Source of the DNA: Costus lasius
Lineage: Eukaryota; Streptophyta; Magnoliopsida; Zingiberales; Costaceae
Direction: 5' to 3'
DNA length: 64,000 nt
Assembly: GCA_027563935.2 (NCBI GenBank)
Contig: CM050454.1
Location: 77,520,596-77,584,595 of the forward strand
Under the pieces are notes generated by a model. It had not been told where the DNA came from. It saw only the letters and a program-made list of their open reading frames with translations, and did no database searches. Position numbers and translations under genes: made by a program. Below, piece after piece: positions 22,953-33,700 of this stretch (its first letter is position 1; the number at the start of each line of letters is the position of its first letter).

Positions 22953-25900
22953 CTAATGGTTGAGAAATCTCAAACCCATATTATTACAGTGCTTCTCATG
23001 CTTCTGCTGCGCCAGAGGCTTGGTAAGCGGGTCTGCCAGATTGTCATCTGTATGAACCTTGCAGACTTTGATCTCGCCTCGATCTATGATCTCCCTGATC
23101 AAATGAAACCGTCTCTGTATGTGCTTGGACTTCTGGTGCGACCGTGGTTCCTTTGCTTGTGCGATTGCTCCAGTGTTATCACAAAAGATAACCAAAGGAT
23201 CTGCACTCGAAGGAATGACACCAAGTTCTCTCACGAACTTACGAATCCACACTGCCTCCTTGGATGCTTCCGAGGCTGCAACATACTCGGCTTCTGTTGT
23301 GGAATCAGCAACAGTTGACTGTTTGAAACTCTTCCACACCACTGCACCTCCATTCAAGCTAAAAACATAGCCTGATTGCGATCGGAAATCATCCTGGTCA
23401 GACTGGAACGAAGCGTCAGTATATCCTTCAATACTGAGTTCTTCCTGACCACCATATATCAAGAACATATCTTTGGTCCTCCGCAGATATTTTAAAATGT
23501 TCTTGACTGCAATCCAGTGCGCCACACCTGGATTACTCTGGTAACGACTGGTTACGCTTAACCCGTAAGCAACGTCTGGGCGAGTACACAACATCGCATA
23601 CATAATGGATCCAATAGCCGAAGCATAAGGCGTATTGTCCATTTCATCTTTCTCAGTCTGTGTTTGTGGACACTGACTCTTCGAAAGATTCAGACCATGT
23701 CTGACTGGAAGATATCCACGTTTAGAATTCTCTAAATGAAATCTCTCCAGGACCTTATCGATGTAAGTACTTTGGCACAGCCCGAGAAGCCTCTTAGATC
23801 TATCCCTGTAGATCTTCACACCTAACACATAGGCTGCTTCTCCTAAATCTTTCATCTGGAAACATTTCCTTAGCCATGCCTTAACAGCATGCATTTCAGG
23901 AATGTCGTTTCCAATGATCAAGATGTCATCGACGTAGAGGACTAGGAAAGTAATCACGCTCCCACTAAACCTCTTATATACACACGGGTCATCCTCGTTC
24001 TTGATGAAACCAAATTCAATGACTGATTCATCAAAACGAATGTTCCAGCTTCTTGATGCTTGTTTAAGTCCATAAATAGACTTCTTTAACTTGCATATCT
24101 TATGACGATCTGCTGGATTAGTGAAACCTTCTGGTTGTGTCATATACACATCCTCATCCAGATTTCCATTAAGGAAAGCTGTTTTCACATCCATCTGCCA
24201 AATCTCATAATCATAATATGCAGCTATCGCGAAAAGAATCCGAATAGACTTAAACATAGCTACAGGTGAGAAAGTTTCATCATAATCTATCCCGTAGATT
24301 TGTTTGAAACCTTTCGCAACTAGCCTGCTTTTATAGGTAACCACGTTACCATCCATGTCAATCTTCTTCTTGAAGATCCATTTACAGCCTATAGGGATAA
24401 TTCCCGGAGGCGGATCAACCAAATCCCAAACTTGGTTATCTGACATGGAGTCCATCTCGGCGCGCATAGCTTCAAGCCATCTCGCTGACTCCGGTCCACT
24501 GACCGCATCCGCATAAGTGAGGGGTTCATCATTGTCAATGATGTAGACTCCGTCATAGCGCTCAGGCTGTCGACGGATCCTACCCGATCTTCGCGGTTCC
24601 CGTGATATCTGAGCCTCAGGTTGTTCAATAACCTGTTCTACCGGCTCAGGCTCATCCAACTCTGCTTGACTACTTTGTCCTTCGTCTGGATTCTCATCCA
24701 GCTTTATTTCTCTCCCACTGGCCTCTTGCAGAAGAAATTCCTTCTCAAGAAATATGGCCGTCCGAGCAACAAAAACCTTGTTCTCCTTGGGATCGAAGAA
24801 ATAATAACCCTTAGTTTCCTTAGGGTAACCGACAAAGATACATTTGTCAGATCTACTCTCTAGTTTCCCAGAGGCGAGCTTCTTTACATAAGCTTCGCAA
24901 CCCCAGATCCTGATAAATGTCAAGCTTGGCTGTTTCCCATACCATAACTCATATGGCGTCTTTGAAACTGCCTTGGATGGCACTCGGTTTAGTACCTTTG
25001 CAGCTGTTTCCAGTGCAAAACCCCAAAAGGAGTAGGGTAGAGTAGCCTGACTCATCATAGAACGAACCATATCAAGTAGCGTTCTATTTCTCCTCTCGGA
25101 CACACCATTCCATTGCGGTGTTCCAGGCGGAGTGAGCTGTGAGATAATCCCACACTCCTTTAGATAGTCAGTAAATGCATGACTTAGGTATTCACCACCT
25201 CGATCTGAGCGAAGTGCCTTGATATTACGGCCTAGCTGATTCTGTACTTCATTTTTGAACTCTTTGAACTTGTCAAAAGATTCACTCTTATGTCTCATCA
25301 GATAGACATACCCGTATCTACTGAAATCATCAGTAAAGGTAATGAAGTACTGATATCCACCTCTGGCATGTTTACTAAAAGGCCCACACACATCACTGTG
25401 TATAAGGTCAAGTAAACCTGAAGCCCTTTGACCTTTGTGAGGAAAAGGTGACTTCGTCATTTTACCCATTAAACAAGCTTTGCATGTATCAATCTCCTTG
25501 TAGGAGAATGATCCCAGCAGTCTATTTTCATGCAACCGCTTAATGCGTTTCTCGTTTATATGGCCTAAACGACTATGCCATAGCAAGGTGCTGTCATCAG
25601 CATACTTGGCTTTCTTAATATCAATTTGTTGTATCGAACATTCCATGTCCAACATGTATAACCCATTATTAATTGAACCAGTTGCATAAACAATATTATC
25701 AAAAGACAAAATACACTTTGAAATATTGCATTCAAAGGAAAATCCCTTCCTAACAAGAGCAGGAATGGAGATAATATTTTTAGTTATACTGGGAACAAAG
25801 TAACAACTGTTTAGTTCCAATACAAGTCCAGATGGTAAAGAAATAAAGTAGTCTCCTACAGCAACAGCAGCAACCCGTGCCCCGTTTCCAACTCGTAGGT

Positions 25901-26834
25901 CCACCTCATGCTGTCCCACCTGCCTTCTTCTCTTGAGTTCCTGTACATTTGAACAAATGTGAACTCCACATGCAGTGTCCAACACCCATGATACAGAAGA
26001 AGAAAACATGACCTCAGTCACGAATATACCTGAGCCAGAAGCAAAGCTTCCCCTCTTATCTCCTTGGAGCGCTTTACAGTCCTTTTTCCAGTGACCCAGC
26101 TGGCCACAGTGGAAACACCTGTATTCCTTAGACCGCTTCACCTTCTGCTTCAGAGCCTTGCTGTAATTCTTGACCGGGGCCTTGCCCTTCTTCCCCTTCT
26201 TCTTGTTCCTAGAAGGAACCATCAAGACAGAGGTTGAAGGCTTACCCTTCAGAGTCTCCTCAGTGGTCAAGAGCATATTCAGCAGCTCTGCCGGAGTACA
26301 ATCGATTTTGTTCATATTAAAATTAATAATGAACGCGTCGAATGAAGGCGGGAGAGACTGCAGAATAATGTCCACAGCAAGCTCCTGGTTAATGGTATGC
26401 CCCAGTTTCTCTAGAGCCTCCTTGTGCCCAATCATCTTGAGCACGTGAGCTCCCACTGGGCTCCCTTCAGCCAGTTTGCTCTGAAAGAAGAGCTTTGTCA
26501 AATTATAGCGTTCAGTCCTCGCCTGTGCAGCATACAGCATCTTGAGGTTCGCTATCATCTCTATAGCCGACATATCCTCATGCTGACGCTGCAGCGGTGG
26601 CGTCATAGACGCTAGCATCAGGCAAGCGACATCAATGCTATCATTGACGTGCTTTTCATAGGCTTCCCGAACCGCCCTTGCGGCGTTCGGAGCGGGCTGC
26701 GGCGGTATCGCCGTCTCGAGGACATACAGTTTCCTCTCTGCCTTAAGAACGATCTTAAGGTGTCCAAACCAGTCAGAGAAGTTCGGCCCAGCAAACTTCT
26801 CCCTTTCCAGTAGGGATCGCACATTGAAGTTCAT
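22953..26834 (-). CDS. Copia gag-pol polyprotein, intact (1,293 aa)
   Basis: One uninterrupted frame encodes all retrotransposon proteins. Gag occupies about residues 1-230, with a zinc knuckle at C240, C243, H248 and C253. Protease carries D-T-A-C at 286-289. The integrase finger uses H420, H425, C451 and C454, and the catalytic triad is D481, D544 and E580 with the usual 35-residue spacing. A basic linker lies near 745-760. Reverse transcriptase has M-D-V at 881-883 and YVDD at 967-970. RNase H has D1140, E1183, D1219 and D1268. Integrase before reverse transcriptase defines Ty1/Copia. The length matches the full frames of elements 2 and 4 (1,294 codons). The start at 26834 is chosen because elements 2 and 4 begin at the same point. 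Gag assembles cytoplasmic particles in which the RNA is copied, and integrase inserts the DNA. Confidence 0.96.
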   Translation of the reverse strand: MNFNVRSLLEREKFAGPNFSDWFGHLKIVLKAERKLYVLETAIPPQPAPNAARAVREAYEKHVNDSIDVACLMLASMTPPLQRQHEDMSAIEMIANLKMLYAAQARTERYNLTKLFFQSKLAEGSPVGAHVLKMIGHKEALEKLGHTINQELAVDIILQSLPPSFDAFIINFNMNKIDCTPAELLNMLLTTEETLKGKPSTSVLMVPSRNKKKGKKGKAPVKNYSKALKQKVKRSKEYRCFHCGQLGHWKKDCKALQGDKRGSFASGSGIFVTEVMFSSSVSWVLDTACGVHICSNVQELKRRRQVGQHEVDLRVGNGARVAAVAVGDYFISLPSGLVLELNSCYFVPSITKNIISIPALVRKGFSFECNISKCILSFDNIVYATGSINNGLYMLDMECSIQQIDIKKAKYADDSTLLWHSRLGHINEKRIKRLHENRLLGSFSYKEIDTCKACLMGKMTKSPFPHKGQRASGLLDLIHSDVCGPFSKHARGGYQYFITFTDDFSRYGYVYLMRHKSESFDKFKEFKNEVQNQLGRNIKALRSDRGGEYLSHAFTDYLKECGIISQLTPPGTPQWNGVSERRNRTLLDMVRSMMSQATLPYSFWGFALETAAKVLNRVPSKAVSKTPYELWYGKQPSLTFIRIWGCEAYVKKLASGKLESRSDKCIFVGYPKETKGYYFFDPKENKVFVARTAIFLEKEFLLQEASGREIKLDENPDEGQSSQAELDEPEPVEQVIEQPEAQISREPRRSGRIRRQPERYDGVYIIDNDEPLTYADAVSGPESARWLEAMRAEMDSMSDNQVWDLVDPPPGIIPIGCKWIFKKKIDMDGNVVTYKSRLVAKGFKQIYGIDYDETFSPVAMFKSIRILFAIAAYYDYEIWQMDVKTAFLNGNLDEDVYMTQPEGFTNPADRHKICKLKKSIYGLKQASRSWNIRFDESVIEFGFIKNEDDPCVYKRFSGSVITFLVLYVDDILIIGNDIPEMHAVKAWLRKCFQMKDLGEAAYVLGVKIYRDRSKRLLGLCQSTYIDKVLERFHLENSKRGYLPVRHGLNLSKSQCPQTQTEKDEMDNTPYASAIGSIMYAMLCTRPDVAYGLSVTSRYQSNPGVAHWIAVKNILKYLRRTKDMFLIYGGQEELSIEGYTDASFQSDQDDFRSQSGYVFSLNGGAVVWKSFKQSTVADSTTEAEYVAASEASKEAVWIRKFVRELGVIPSSADPLVIFCDNTGAIAQAKEPRSHQKSKHIQRRFHLIREIIDRGEIKVCKVHTDDNLADPLTKPLAQQKHEKHCNNMGLRFLNH

Positions 26835-27137
26835 GGTGTTCGTTGCTGCAGGTATCTACAACAATGCAAGAACAGCAAGGTCAGTATCAATGTATAAGAA
26901 TCAATCAGGACTTAAGAAAGATTCTTTTTCTCACTATTTTATCAGGCGTGAAAAATCCAGCAAAACAGCCCGAAAGAGTAAAACTCTTTTAGTGAGAAGG
27001 GATCCAGATTTCATACTTGGTCTCCGCGTCCCGCTCAGGCGAGATAAGATGCACAGAGAGTACAAGCACTAGTTTCTGGTAGGCAGTCCCTGCCGATCGC
27101 CAACCCGTGCGATTCCCCTTCATCTGGGCAGTCCAGC

Positions 27138-27171
27138 AGACTGTGCCAACTGAGTTGGTACAACACAATCT
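27138..27171 (-). other. Leader hairpin with TTGTA bulge, element 1
   Basis: On the RNA strand an outer stem (AGATTGTG with CACAGTCT, one G-U pair) encloses an unpaired TTGTA and an inner stem CCAAC with GTTGG, loop TCA. The counterpart at 27351-27376 has outer CGTG with CACG and inner CCCAC with GTGGG. The bulge and loop are the same while the stem pairs differ. Confidence 0.65.
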
Positions 27172-27780
27172 CTGACCCCACAGATGGCTGCCTCCATGTG
27201 CTACCATATGCGCCACATATGTAGCCAACACGGTCAAGCTGACCCGACCTACTCCCTGGACCACCACGTGCTATGCTGAGCAACGAGAAGGGATAAATCC
27301 CTACTCTGTTACACGCAGGTGTAATCCCGCACCGTCTGAAGATAGATGGACGTGCCCACTGAGTGGGTACAACACGGCTCCAACGATAATCAGAACAGTG
27401 AGGTTTCGCGTCAGAAGGCTCACGAGCTTGATATTTAAGCGTTGGATTTTAACGGTCTTTTATCTTCTTGCCTATCATGCAATTCCTATGGTGATAGCAG
27501 AAGATAATTTAATCATGCAATTCTAATATTAAGCAATAAAAGAAAGCATGTATCTTATGTGGTAAAAGCCCATAGCCCTAGAAGACCTTAACCTAACTTA
27601 AGTCTTCATTTGCTCTTCATGGGTCTTTTGCTGCACATCTGGCCCAAACCTGGGCCCAAGCGCCAATTACAGCACAGGTGCGCCCACCAGGGAAAATGCG
27701 CCTGGTCCTAGGGTCGAACCCTAGACCTCCCACCTGGTCCTGCCACTTGCTGCATGCGCCTCTGCCAAGTGTGCTCTGTG

Positions 27781-27823
27781 CTCTTGTCTAATTAAATTAC
27801 AAATTTAACTATCTAGACAAGAG
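27781..27823 (-). other. Leader long hairpin, element 1
   Basis: CTCTTGTCTA pairs with TAGACAAGAG, enclosing TTAAATT with AATTTAA. In element 2 (35529-35567) the inner stem is TCAAAAT with ATTTTGA. In element 4 (61158-61196) it is GATTAATTT with AAATTAATC. The outer stem is conserved and the inner one covaries. Confidence 0.7.
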
Positions 27824-27915
27824 TGACACGCAGGTCACTTACATTTATAAATTAAAACACAGTGATGCGCAGATCACAATAATTAATTTACAATTTTAAA
27901 ACAGGCACGCAGGCC
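27822..27915 (-). other. Cluster of three CGCAG-loop hairpins, element 1 leader
   Basis: Plus-strand view: AGTGAC with GTCACT around ACGCAG (27822-27839), GTGAT with ATCAC around GCGCAG (27862-27877), and GGC with GCC around ACGCAG (27904-27915). On the RNA strand the loops read CTGCGT or CTGCGC. The same cluster is at 35569-35663 and 61197-61297, with different but still paired first stems. Confidence 0.7.
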
Positions 27916-28647
27916 CCAGCACAGCACAGATTTAACATGGGCAGCCCACATAAGACAAAATAGACAGACACATGCATCCATTCAGCAATCAAGTGATCCA
28001 TTATAAAAATTAAAATTTTCGAAAACCCCTTGGGATTAATTTTAATTTTTCCTTATTTGCCCTACAACCTTACAATGGTACATTACTAGGGATCCACTCA
28101 TCCAACCTAGTCAGATCCACTGCCTTTGCATGCACCAAGTCCTAACTGACTTGAGTCGACCATGAGGTCAACCATGCATGCGCCAGGGCTGAACAACCAC
28201 AATGAGGTATGGCAAGCGGGTGTGACCCCGGGCCTAACTCATGTGTGTTCATAGGTTGTCTCAATCAGACATCGCTACACACCTGTCTGCAGTCGACCTA
28301 TAGCCACCATAGGCTTGCGCCAAGGTGCTAACAGGTCGACCCATTCAGGCTGTCAGATGGTCTGATCAGACTGTTGGATCTAACTCAGGGGGTGACTTCA
28401 ACCCTAATAACCCGTCTAAGGGTTTATAGTAGAGCCTTAGATCTAGAGTGACTCGCGCATGTCAATTAGGGTTTTAAGAAAAACACAAAGCATGCGCCAA
28501 GAACAACATGCGCCAATGAAAACATACTTCAAGTTTCGCATGTACAAAAACTTAAAGAAAAATCGCATGTTAACTAGATCTAAGCATGTACACGCAAACA
28601 TGGATCACATAAGCTTAAGCAATCATACAAAGATGCATAGAAAACCT

Positions 28648-28659
28648 GCTCTGATACCA
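28648..28659 (-). other. Primer-binding site, element 1
   Basis: On the minus strand TGGTATCAGAGC, a full 12-base match to the initiator tRNA-Met complement, two bases from the LTR. Confidence 0.94.
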
Positions 28660-28661
28660 GT

Positions 28662-30363
28662 TGTTGGAACCCCTTTCAAGAGGGGGGCGAAACCCAGCAT
28701 GGTGCAAAACAAATTTCAAGCAGCGGATAGGGTCTCTAAGAATCGCATGCACCTTATATAATCAACTTAAAGAAAAACCAATTGCATAAGAGATGATTCG
28801 ATCCATACCATTGCCATTTCTAGATGGCACCTTGGAAGTAAAGATCAAACGAGATCTTCTCCTTGTCGTCACACACAAGATGATGTCGCTATCTCTCTTG
28901 GTGCTCCTTGTGCTAGCAAGGTTCCAAGAGGTCCTTTGACGAGTGAAGGGAAAATGAGATGTCAATCTCTCTTGGCCGAATCCTCCTCAATCCGTCAAGC
29001 GTCGCCGCACTCACACAAGAATGTCGAGAGGAATATGGGCGAGAGGAATATCGGAAGTGGCGAAAATAGAGCATACTCTATTCGGACGAGAGCCCCCTCA
29101 AGTGGAGATCATGGTTACTAAAAATAGTAACCACTCCTCACCACAACGTTCACGCCAAGTGAACTTGTCGCCTACTCCTCTCCCTATGAACCAAGCGCTC
29201 ATTTAGTGAGCCGGTTCACATTGGTTCGGTTTAAGAACCAATCAAGCCAATGATCTAGTCTAGATCTTAAATAAACCCCAAGGTTCACGATCTAACCGTC
29301 GATCTCAACGATGCCCCTGATCTGACCGATCTGGCATGCATTCTCTCGATCAAAGCTTACCGATCTCAAGCCCTAATCAATCAAACATGATCAGACCAGA
29401 TCTCACTTACAATCAGAGATTAAATCCCTTTAAACTGAACCCAAATAATTCAGTCCACACGATCTGACTTAAGTAAGCCATATCATCAAATTGTGCGACC
29501 CAAAGGGTTTCCTTTAAATGTCGGTAACAACAACTTACGTTATCACGATCAGTGAGAGGTATCTAGCAACACATCACTGTCTCCCGATATAAAGAAAAGA
29601 GTCTTCCAAGACTACACCCAAAAACAGCACAAGTGTGAATCAAATCACAAGGCATGCATTTTTCCTTTGCCACTGGATGTTCTTATTGGACAAGCCTGTC
29701 AAGCTTGTAATTCCAATATGATGAGCATGATTAGATCAGATGATCATAGTCACCTGGGTATGGCCATACACTCTCTCAATCATCTCATCCAGGGGGCCCC
29801 TTTAGAACATCACACTCCTTAAACAAGGAGACGGCAATCCTATGTCTATCACTAGTGCCCTAACCTGACTCAAGCTCATCATCCAAGATAGTCTATAATC
29901 ATTATGTTTCAAACGATATTGAACTATCTCAAAACAATGACAATCATCATTTAGAAAACACAAGTGATCTCAAGTCAGAGGAAATGTGCCACTTGTCATA
30001 ATCAAGGAATATTCACATTGTGACAAACAATTGAACATCCTAGTAGGGTCTGTCCAGTACATCCCATGTACCCATGAGTCTACATCTTATTCCATGCTCG
30101 AAGCATCCTATAAGATTAGAACACATATTAGTCTTAACAATATCAAGGCTGTCTCATGTTCACCAAGATACATCGACTAAGGACTTAATAGCATGTCAGC
30201 CCAGCTGAACAGCTTTGAGACATTATTCAGAAGAACATATATTGCAGCAGACAATGTAGCTAACTGAATAACAACCATGCCTTTATAAACATAAGAGTTT
30301 ATTACATGATACAGATACATTCCCATAGGCCTCAAACATTAGCCTTAAGGGCATACCCCAACA
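28662..30363 (-). repeat. 5' LTR of element 1
   Basis: It is 1,702 bp and nearly identical to 21231-22932. As the 5' LTR it would drive transcription leftwards. Its right end is followed by ATGTG and then by element 2 LTR sequence. Confidence 0.96.
28754..28761 (-). promoter_or_regulatory. Likely TATA box of element 1
   Basis: TTATATAA (part of GATTATATAAGG on the minus strand) lies about 92 bp before the LTR-leader border, a plausible place for the U3-R boundary. No transcript data support it. Confidence 0.5.
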
Positions 30364-30368
30364 ATGTG
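30364..30368. repeat. Target-site duplication ATGTG, right copy
   Basis: Matches 21226-21230 and separates the end of element 1 from the continued LTR of element 2. Confidence 0.97.
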
Positions 30369-30742
30369 CCACTTGTTGCAATCAAGGAATATTCACATTG
30401 TGACAAGCAATTGAATATCCTAGTAGGGTCTGTCTAGTACATCCAATGTACCCATGAGTCTACATCTTATTCCATGCTCGAAGCATCCTATAAGATCAGC
30501 ACACATATTAGTCTCAATCATATCAAGGCTGTCTCAGGTTCACCAAGATATCTCGACTAAGGACATATAGCATGTCAGCCTAGCTGAACAGCTTTGAGAC
30601 ATTATTCAGAAGTACACTTATTACAGTAGACAAGGTAACAACCTGAATAATAACCATGCCTTTTATAAACATAAGAGTTTATTACATGATACTTTTACAA
30701 TCCCAAGGCCTCAAACATTAGCCTTAAGGGCATACCCCAACA
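30369..30742 (-). repeat. 3' LTR of element 2, part two
   Basis: Completes the 1,696-bp LTR begun at 19909 and aligns with 37806-38179. Ends ACCCCAACA next to the polypurine tract. Confidence 0.95.
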
Positions 30743-30754
30743 ATCTCCCACTTG
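30743..30754 (-). other. Polypurine tract, element 2
   Basis: On the minus strand CAAGTGGGAGAT directly before the LTR. Confidence 0.87.
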
Positions 30755-30762
30755 CACTTAAT

Positions 30763-33700
30763 CTAATGGTTGAGAAATCTCAAACCCATATTATTACAGT
30801 GCTTCTCATGCTTCTGCTGCGCCAGAGGCTTGGTAAGCGGGTCTGCCAGATTGTCATCTATATGAACCATGCAGATTTTGATCTCGCCTCGATCAATGAT
30901 CTCCCGGATCAAGTGAAACCGTCTCTGTATGTGCTTGGACTTCTGGTGCGACCGTGGTTCCTTTGCTTGTGCGATGGCTCCAGTGTTATCACAGAAGATA
31001 ACCAAAGGATCAGCACTCGAAGGAACGACACCAAGTTCTCTCACGAACTTACGAATCCACACTGCCTCCTTGGATGCTTCCGAGGCTGCAACATACTCGG
31101 CTTCTGTTGTGGAATCAGCAACAGTTGACTGTTTGAAACTTTTCCACACCACTGCTCCACCATTCAAGCTAAAAACATAGCCTGATTGCGATCGGAAATC
31201 ATCCTGGTCTGACTGGAATGAAGCGTCAGTATATCCCTCTATACTGAGTTCTTCCTGACCACCATATATCAAGAACATATCTTTGGTCCTCCGCAGATAT
31301 TTTAAGATGTTCTTGACTGCAATCCAGTGCGCCATACCTGGATTACTTTGGAATCGACTGGTCACGCTTAACCCGTAAGCGACGTCTGGGCGAGTACACA
31401 ACATCGCATACATAATGGACCCAATAGCCGAAGCATAAGGCGTATTGTCCATTTCATCTTTCTCAGTCTGTGTTTGTGGACACTGACTCTTCGAAAGATT
31501 CAGACCATGTCTGACTGGAAGATATCCTCGTTTAGAATTCTCTAAATGGAATCTCTCCAGGACTTTATCGATGTAAGTACTCTGGCACAGCCCGAGAAGC
31601 CTCTTAGATCTATCCCTGTAGATCTTTACACCTAATACATAGGCTGCTTCTCCTAGATCTTTCATCTGGAAACATTGTCCTAACCATGCTTTAACAGCAT
31701 GCAGTTCAGGAATATCATTTCCAATGATTAAGATATCATCGACGTAGAGGATTAGGAATGTAATCACGCTCCCACTAAACCTCTTATATACACACGGGTC
31801 ATCATCGTTCTTGATGAAACCAAACTCAGAGATTGATTCATCAAAACGAATGTTCCAGCTTCTTGATGCTTGTTTCAGTCCATAAATGGACTACTTTAAC
31901 TTGCATATTTTATGACGATCTGATGGATTAGTGAAACCTTCCGGTTGTGTCATATACACATCCTCATCCAGATTTCCATTAAGGAAAGCTGTTTTCACAT
32001 CCATCTGCCAGATCTCATAATCATAATATGCTGCTATCGCGAAAAGAATCCGAATAGACTTAAACATAGCTACAGGTGAGAAAGTTTCATCATAATCTAA
32101 CCCGTAGATTTGTTTGAAACCTTTCGCAACTAGCCTGCCTTTATAGGTAACCACGTTACCATCCATGTCAATCTTCTTCTTGAAGATCCATTTACAGCCT
32201 ATAGGGATTACTCCCGGAGGCGGATCAACCAAATCCCAGACTTCGTTATCTGACATGGAGTCCATTTCGGCTCGCATAGCATCAAGCCATCTAGCTGACT
32301 CCGGTCCACTGACCGCATCCGCATAAGTGAGGGGTTCATCATTATCAATGATGTAGACTCCGTCATAGCGCTCAGGCTGTCGACGGATCCTACCCGATCT
32401 TCGCGGTTCCCGTGATATCTGAGCCTCAGGTTGTTCAGTAACCTGTTCTACCAGCTCAGGCTCATCCAACTGCACTTGACTACTTTGTCCTTCCTCTGGA
32501 TTCTCATCCAGCTTTATTTCTCTCCCACTGGCCTCTTGCAGAAGAAACTCCTTCTCAAGAAATATGGCCGTCCGAGCAACAAATATCTTGTTCTCTTTGG
32601 GATCGTAGAAATAATAACCCTTAGTTTCCTTAGGGTAACCGACAAAGATGCATTTGTCAGATCTGCTCTCCAGTTTTCCAGAGGCGAGCTTTTTGACATA
32701 AGCCTCGCAACCCCAGATCCTGATAAATGTCAAGCTCGGCTGTTTCCCATACCATAACTCATATGGCGTCTTTGAAACTGCCTTGGATGGCACTCGGTTT
32801 AGTACCTTTGCAGCTGTTTCCAGTGCAAGACCCCAAAAGGAGTATGGAAGAGTGGCCTGACTCATCATAGAATGAACCATATCAAGTAACGTTCTATTTC
32901 TCCTCTCGGATACACCATTCCATTGCGGTGTTCCTGGCGGAGTGAGCTGTGAGATAATCCCACACTCTTTCAGATAGTCAGTAAATTCTCGACTTAGGTA
33001 TTCTCCACCTCGATCAGAACGAAGTGCCTTGATATTTCGGCCTAACTGATTTTGTACTTCATTTTTAAACTCTTTGAACTTGTCAAAAGATTCACTTTTA
33101 TGTCTCATCAGATAGACATAACCATACCTACTGAAATCATCAGTAAAGGTAATGAAGTACTGATAGCCACCTCTGGCATGTTTACTAAATGGCCCACACA
33201 CATCACTGTGTATAAGGTCAAGTAAACCTGAAGCCCTTTGACCTTTGTTAGGAAAAGGTGACTTCGTCATTTTACCCATCAAACAAGCTTTGCATGTATC
33301 AATCTCCTCATAGGAGAATGATCCCAGCAGTCCATGATCATGCAACCGCTTAATGCGCTTCTCGTTTATATGGCCTAAACGACTATGCCATAGCAAGGTG
33401 CTGTCATCAGCATACTTGGCTTTCTTATTATCAATGTTTTGTATAGAATTTTCCATGTCCAACATGAATAACCCATTGTTAATTGAACCAGTTGCATACA
33501 CAATATTATCATAAGATAAAACACACTTTGAAATCTTGCATTCAAAGGCAAATCCTTTCCTGACAAGAGCAGGAATAGAGATAATATTCTTGGTAATACT
33601 GGGTACAAAATAACAATTATTTAATTCTAATACAATGCCAGATGGTAAAGAAATGAAATACTCTCCTACAGCAACAGCAGCAACCCGTGCCCCGTTTCCA

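Larger units (their letters stand above)
26835..28647 (-). other. 5' leader of element 1, structured and noncoding
   Basis: About 1.8 kb between primer site and gag with no convincing coding frame. It contains hairpins conserved with elements 2 and 4: 27026-27052, 27138-27171, 27351-27376, 27781-27823, 27822-27839, 27862-27877 and 27904-27915. A tRNA-like B-box motif is at 27711-27725. It would form the 5' end of the genomic RNA, where packaging and dimer signals of retroelements usually lie. That role is inferred. Confidence 0.8.
21231..30363 (-). mobile_element. Copia element 1, structurally intact, very young (LTR-A family)
   Basis: A 9,133-bp minus-strand Ty1/Copia element with two 1,702-bp LTRs (TGTTGGGG to TCCAACA on the minus strand), polypurine tract, one open gag-pol frame of 1,293 residues, a 1.8-kb leader, primer site and target duplication ATGTG. 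By eye the LTRs differ at only about two sites (21349 against 28780, and near 22099 against 29529). It is nested in element 2, so it is the youngest Copia copy here. Nothing visible prevents function, so it may be autonomous. Assignment to the Angela-like group is by motif recognition. Confidence 0.96.

Noticed and set aside
26618..27283. Overlapping minus-strand frames of 68-92 codons in the leader as accessory genes
   Set aside because: They overlap one another or gag in other frames, and the aligned leaders of elements 2 and 4 differ in ways that fit hairpin pairing better than protein conservation.
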